The position numbers and the translations under genes are program-made. Under the pieces are notes generated by a model. That model saw only the letters and a program-made list of their open reading frames with translations. It searched no databases and had not been told where the DNA came from. From Bifidobacterium simiarum (GTDB lineage: Bacteria > Actinomycetota > Actinomycetes > Actinomycetales > Bifidobacteriaceae), in assembly GCF_002802905.1 (NCBI RefSeq), contig NZ_PEBK01000005.1, positions 124,346 to 188,345 of the forward strand: a DNA stretch of 64,000 nt, read 5' to 3'. This document shows positions 61,519 through 64,000 of this stretch, one piece after another (within the stretch, counting starts at the first letter, position 1; each line of letters opens with the position of its first letter).

Positions 61519-62475
61519 ATGGCCACAACGCTGCATTATCTCGGCCCGAAGGGGTCGTTCACCCATCAGGCCGCGATGGAGGCGTCCCGGCTCATCGACG
61601 GCGCGGGGGAGTGCGTCGCCGAACCGAACGTCACCGCGATCTTCGACGCCGTGCGAAACCATGAGGGCTGGGGTGTGATCGCTTGGGAGAACAACGTCGA
61701 GGGATACGTCGTCCCCAACCTCGATGCTCTCATCGACGCCGACGACATCGCCGGATTCGCCCGCGTGGGCATGGCCATCACGTTCGACGCCCTCGTCCGG
61801 CCCGACCATACGACGCTCACCACCATCTGCGCGCATCCGCACGGGCTGGCGCAATGTGCCGGATTCATCGCAGAACAGGGACTCACGGCCCGGCCCACGG
61901 CCTCCAACGCCGCGGCCTGCCGCGACATCGCCGACGACCAGATCGCGCTCGCCCCTTCCATGTGTGCGGAACTCTACGGCCTTGACACGCTGGCCTCCGG
62001 CGTACAGGACTTCGCCGGCGGCCGCACCGAATTCCTCGTCCTCGCCCCCCGCGACGATGTCCGCCGCCAGCTCGACGCCATCCGCACCGAGGACGACCGG
62101 GACTTCGAATCCATCGTGGCGTTCATCCTGCTCAACACCGGTCCCGGCGTGCTCGCCAATCTGCTCGACGTGCTGCGATACGCCGGCCTCAACATGACCA
62201 GCTTCATCTCTCGGCCGATCAAGGGCAACGACGGCACCTACAGCTTCATCGCTACGTTCGACGCCGCCCCGTGGCAGCCGCAGTTCAAGGCGGCGCTCAG
62301 CCAGGTGCTCGCCCACGGCGACTGGGTGAAGACGCTGGCCGTGTATCCGAGACGGGAACGGCCGAACCCGCCCGTCAGCGCGTGGATGCTTCCGCAGGGC
62401 GGCGTCCACCTTGACGAGACGACGACGAACCGGACCGACGATCAGGAAACCGATAGGGAACTGCTGTGGAAATGA
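61519..62475 (+). CDS. pheA: Prephenate dehydratase
   Basis: Converts prephenate to phenylpyruvate for phenylalanine synthesis. 318 residues: catalytic domain (about 1-190) and a regulatory ACT domain (about 200-280) with GPGVLANLLDVLRYAGLN and ISRPIKG, variants of the GALV and ESRP phenylalanine-binding motifs. YLGPKGSFTHQAA is the standard opening. Two conserved spots differ from the classical enzyme: ENS reads ENN (AWENNVEG) and TRF reads TEF (GGRTEFLVL). The C-terminus has a polar tail of about 40 residues. AAAGGACAGG precedes the ATG; the stop overlaps tyrA as ATGA. Confidence 0.93.
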   Translation: MATTLHYLGPKGSFTHQAAMEASRLIDGAGECVAEPNVTAIFDAVRNHEGWGVIAWENNVEGYVVPNLDALIDADDIAGFARVGMAITFDALVRPDHTTLTTICAHPHGLAQCAGFIAEQGLTARPTASNAAACRDIADDQIALAPSMCAELYGLDTLASGVQDFAGGRTEFLVLAPRDDVRRQLDAIRTEDDRDFESIVAFILLNTGPGVLANLLDVLRYAGLNMTSFISRPIKGNDGTYSFIATFDAAPWQPQFKAALSQVLAHGDWVKTLAVYPRRERPNPPVSAWMLPQGGVHLDETTTNRTDDQETDRELLWK

Positions 62476-63644
62476 CCATCACGAACGAGAACGGAATCAA
62501 CGAAGTCGGAATCAACGAAGCCGGAACCAATGAGATCGATGAGACCGGCATGAATCGCGACGACGGTCTGCCGAAGGCCGACGTCATCGCCATCGCCGGA
62601 CTGGGCCTGATCGGCGGCTCTCTCGCCCGGCGTCTGACGGCCCGCGGCCGCCGCGTCATCGCATGGAACCATCGCGACGCACCGTATGCCGAAGCCCGGC
62701 GGGCCGGCATCGAATGCGTGGCGCGGGTGGAGGATCTTGCCTCGGCTAAGCCGGATGTGCTGGTGCTGTGCACGCCGCTTCGCGCCATGCCCGACGTGCT
62801 GGCCCGACTCGCCCCGGTGCTCGACGAGGCCACCACGCTTACCGACGTGGGCAGTGTCAAGGGGCAGGTGCGCGACGAGGTGAAGGCCGTGGGGTTGGAC
62901 GACCGGTACGTCGGCGCCCATCCGATGGCCGGCAACGAACTGTCCGGATACGCGGCGTCCGACCCGGGACTGTACGACGACGCGCTGTGGGCCGTGACCT
63001 ACGACGGGATCACCGACTACGCCCGACTGCTCACCGTGACGGAGATGATCGTACGGGGCGTGGGCAACCGCGTGATCGTGCTGGACGACGACACCCATGA
63101 TCGTGCCGCCGCATTGATCTCCCACATGCCGCATGTGGTGGCCACGGCGCTGGCCAACGAACTGACCGAAACCTCCGAACGCAATATCGCGCAGGCCCTC
63201 GCCGCCGGATCATGGCGGGACATGACCCGCGTGGCGCTCACCGATCCGGATCGCACCCGCGCGATGGTGGAGGAGGACGCCGACAACGTGGCCCGGTTGC
63301 TGCGCAGCGTGAGCGCCCGGCTCGCCATGATGGCCGACGTGCTGGAGCGGGAGGGGAGCGGCGACCCCGAAGACGTGGGGCGGGCGCTGGCCGAATCGCG
63401 CGGGTTCTTCGCCGCCGCCCGGCCGTACCGCGAGTTCAAGGCCCGTCAGCGTGCTCGGGAATCCGGTACGGCCTCCGGTGCCGTTTCGGCGAACGAATCC
63501 GTTGATGCGCAGGCGCTGCGGATCAACGTGACCGAGACCGGCTGGCGGGACGAACTGCTGGAATCCGCGAAACGCGGCGAGCATATCGTCGGGATCGAAT
63601 CGCCGACCACATTCGCCGTGCAGGTGCGCACGGCGCTGGTCTGA
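62472..63644 (+). CDS. tyrA: Prephenate dehydrogenase
   Basis: Oxidative decarboxylation of prephenate towards tyrosine. ATG 62472 (390 residues) overlaps the pheA stop; GTG 62466 is possible. A low-complexity lead of about 33 residues (repeats of NGINEVGINEAGTNE) is encoded by 15-base tandem repeats, so the conserved protein really starts near KADVIAIAGLGLIGGSLARR, with the NAD-binding GLGLIGG at 43-49. HPMAGNELSGYAASDPGLYD and DTHDRAAALISHMPHVVA are typical of the TyrA dimer domain. The C-terminus has an extra segment (about 330-390) ending SPTTFAVQVRTALV. Confidence 0.94.
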   Translation: MTITNENGINEVGINEAGTNEIDETGMNRDDGLPKADVIAIAGLGLIGGSLARRLTARGRRVIAWNHRDAPYAEARRAGIECVARVEDLASAKPDVLVLCTPLRAMPDVLARLAPVLDEATTLTDVGSVKGQVRDEVKAVGLDDRYVGAHPMAGNELSGYAASDPGLYDDALWAVTYDGITDYARLLTVTEMIVRGVGNRVIVLDDDTHDRAAALISHMPHVVATALANELTETSERNIAQALAAGSWRDMTRVALTDPDRTRAMVEEDADNVARLLRSVSARLAMMADVLEREGSGDPEDVGRALAESRGFFAAARPYREFKARQRARESGTASGAVSANESVDAQALRINVTETGWRDELLESAKRGEHIVGIESPTTFAVQVRTALV

Positions 63645-63668
63645 GATCCCGAGCGAGACATTCCGGCC

Positions 63669-64000
63669 TTACCGGCCCTGCGGTCCGTTCGCACCGGACT
63701 GTCGGGCCATGGCGGAGCGTTCCACGAGCCGCGCGTTCATCACGTCCACCGGGGGCAGGTGACGGGCGGTGTCAATGAACCGGGCGATGGTCTCCGGCGG
63801 CTCGACGCAGCCGCGGCGCATCCACAGCCACAGGACGGAGGTGGTGGCGGAGGCGATCATCTCCCTGCCGTAGACGGAGACGACGGTCGCGGTGTTCGCC
63901 GGTCCGCCGGCCTGCTGCTCGAACTCCACGGTGAGCAGTTCGGCGATGAGCTCCTTGCATTTGCTGTACAGCACCATGTCGTTGCCACTGCGGGAGATCG
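63669..64000 (-). CDS. TetR/AcrR-family regulator, C-terminal part
   Basis: The frame enters at the right edge and ends at 63669, giving about the last 110 residues. The helical text (VLYSKCKELIAELLTVEF, then REMIASATTSVLWLWMRRGCVEPPE and TIARFIDTARHLPPVDV) fits the ligand-binding domain of TetR-type repressors. The DNA-binding domain lies outside the window, so the assignment is by pattern only. It is convergent with tyrA, 24 bases apart. Confidence 0.7.
   Translation of the reverse strand, partial: ISRSGNDMVLYSKCKELIAELLTVEFEQQAGGPANTATVVSVYGREMIASATTSVLWLWMRRGCVEPPETIARFIDTARHLPPVDVMNARLVERSAMARQSGANGPQGR

Noticed and set aside
1-64000. CRISPR arrays, rRNA and tRNA genes
   Set aside because: No regularly spaced repeats of CRISPR type, no rRNA-like conserved text and no convincing tRNA cloverleaf were seen by eye; a covariance search was not possible.

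Overview
This window looks like a chromosome segment of a Bifidobacterium species. The basis is family knowledge and inference, not a database match: high G+C throughout, strong AAGGAG-type ribosome binding sites, a class II xylose isomerase with a GH43 xylosidase and xylulokinase, a ParA-ScpA-ScpB block with no ScpB-linked low-GC features, and the style of the exopolysaccharide (EPS) locus. Species cannot be assigned from the sequence alone. No rRNA, tRNA, CRISPR array, insertion-sequence transposase or prophage was recognised.

Layout. 1-4600: the end of a peptide-type ABC importer operon (binding protein, two permeases, one double ATPase). 4700-14500: a xylose and xylo-oligosaccharide locus: xylA, a divergent LacI-type repressor, an MFS sugar transporter, a GH43 beta-xylosidase, a reverse-strand xylulokinase and a divergent ROK regulator. 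14500-17900: reverse-strand genes (small membrane protein, Nudix hydrolase, aminopeptidase P, a MazEF toxin-antitoxin pair). 18000-32700: housekeeping and membrane genes (folC, smc, a large FtsX-type permease, a flavin-fold protein, two PH-domain membrane proteins, HAD phosphatase, VOC protein, membrane-fused spermidine-synthase-like protein). 32750-34500: infC-rpmI-rplT with a structured leader and a probable AUU start in infC. 34550-40900: xerD-like recombinase, then two lower-GC accessory genes (a modular secreted protein and a DUF2335 membrane protein), then parA-scpA-scpB.

41100-58400 is an EPS/capsule assembly locus: a short ORF with a run of ten G, an HTH-like protein, a fused Wzz/BY-kinase, eight forward-strand glycosyltransferases or transferase-like proteins, two acyltransferase domains (one fused to a glycosyltransferase), a Wzy-like polymerase, a Wzx flippase and a reverse-strand GT2 gene. 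Most forward genes overlap by ATGA or GTGA, so they are probably translated as one coupled operon. No priming undecaprenyl-phosphate sugar transferase and no nucleotide-sugar synthesis gene was seen here.

58500-64000: typA, a small membrane protein, pheA-tyrA for aromatic amino acids, and the C-terminal part of a TetR-type regulator that runs off the right edge.

The observations most worth a second look are the EPS locus irregularities (G10 tract, a glycosyltransferase frame that runs out of frame into the next gene, an acyltransferase-glycosyltransferase fusion, duplicated glycosyltransferases), the duplicated 3' ends of xylA and typA, paired 36-37 bp stem-loops in a divergent intergenic region, the accessory insertion between xerD and parA, and altered active-site motifs in PheA.
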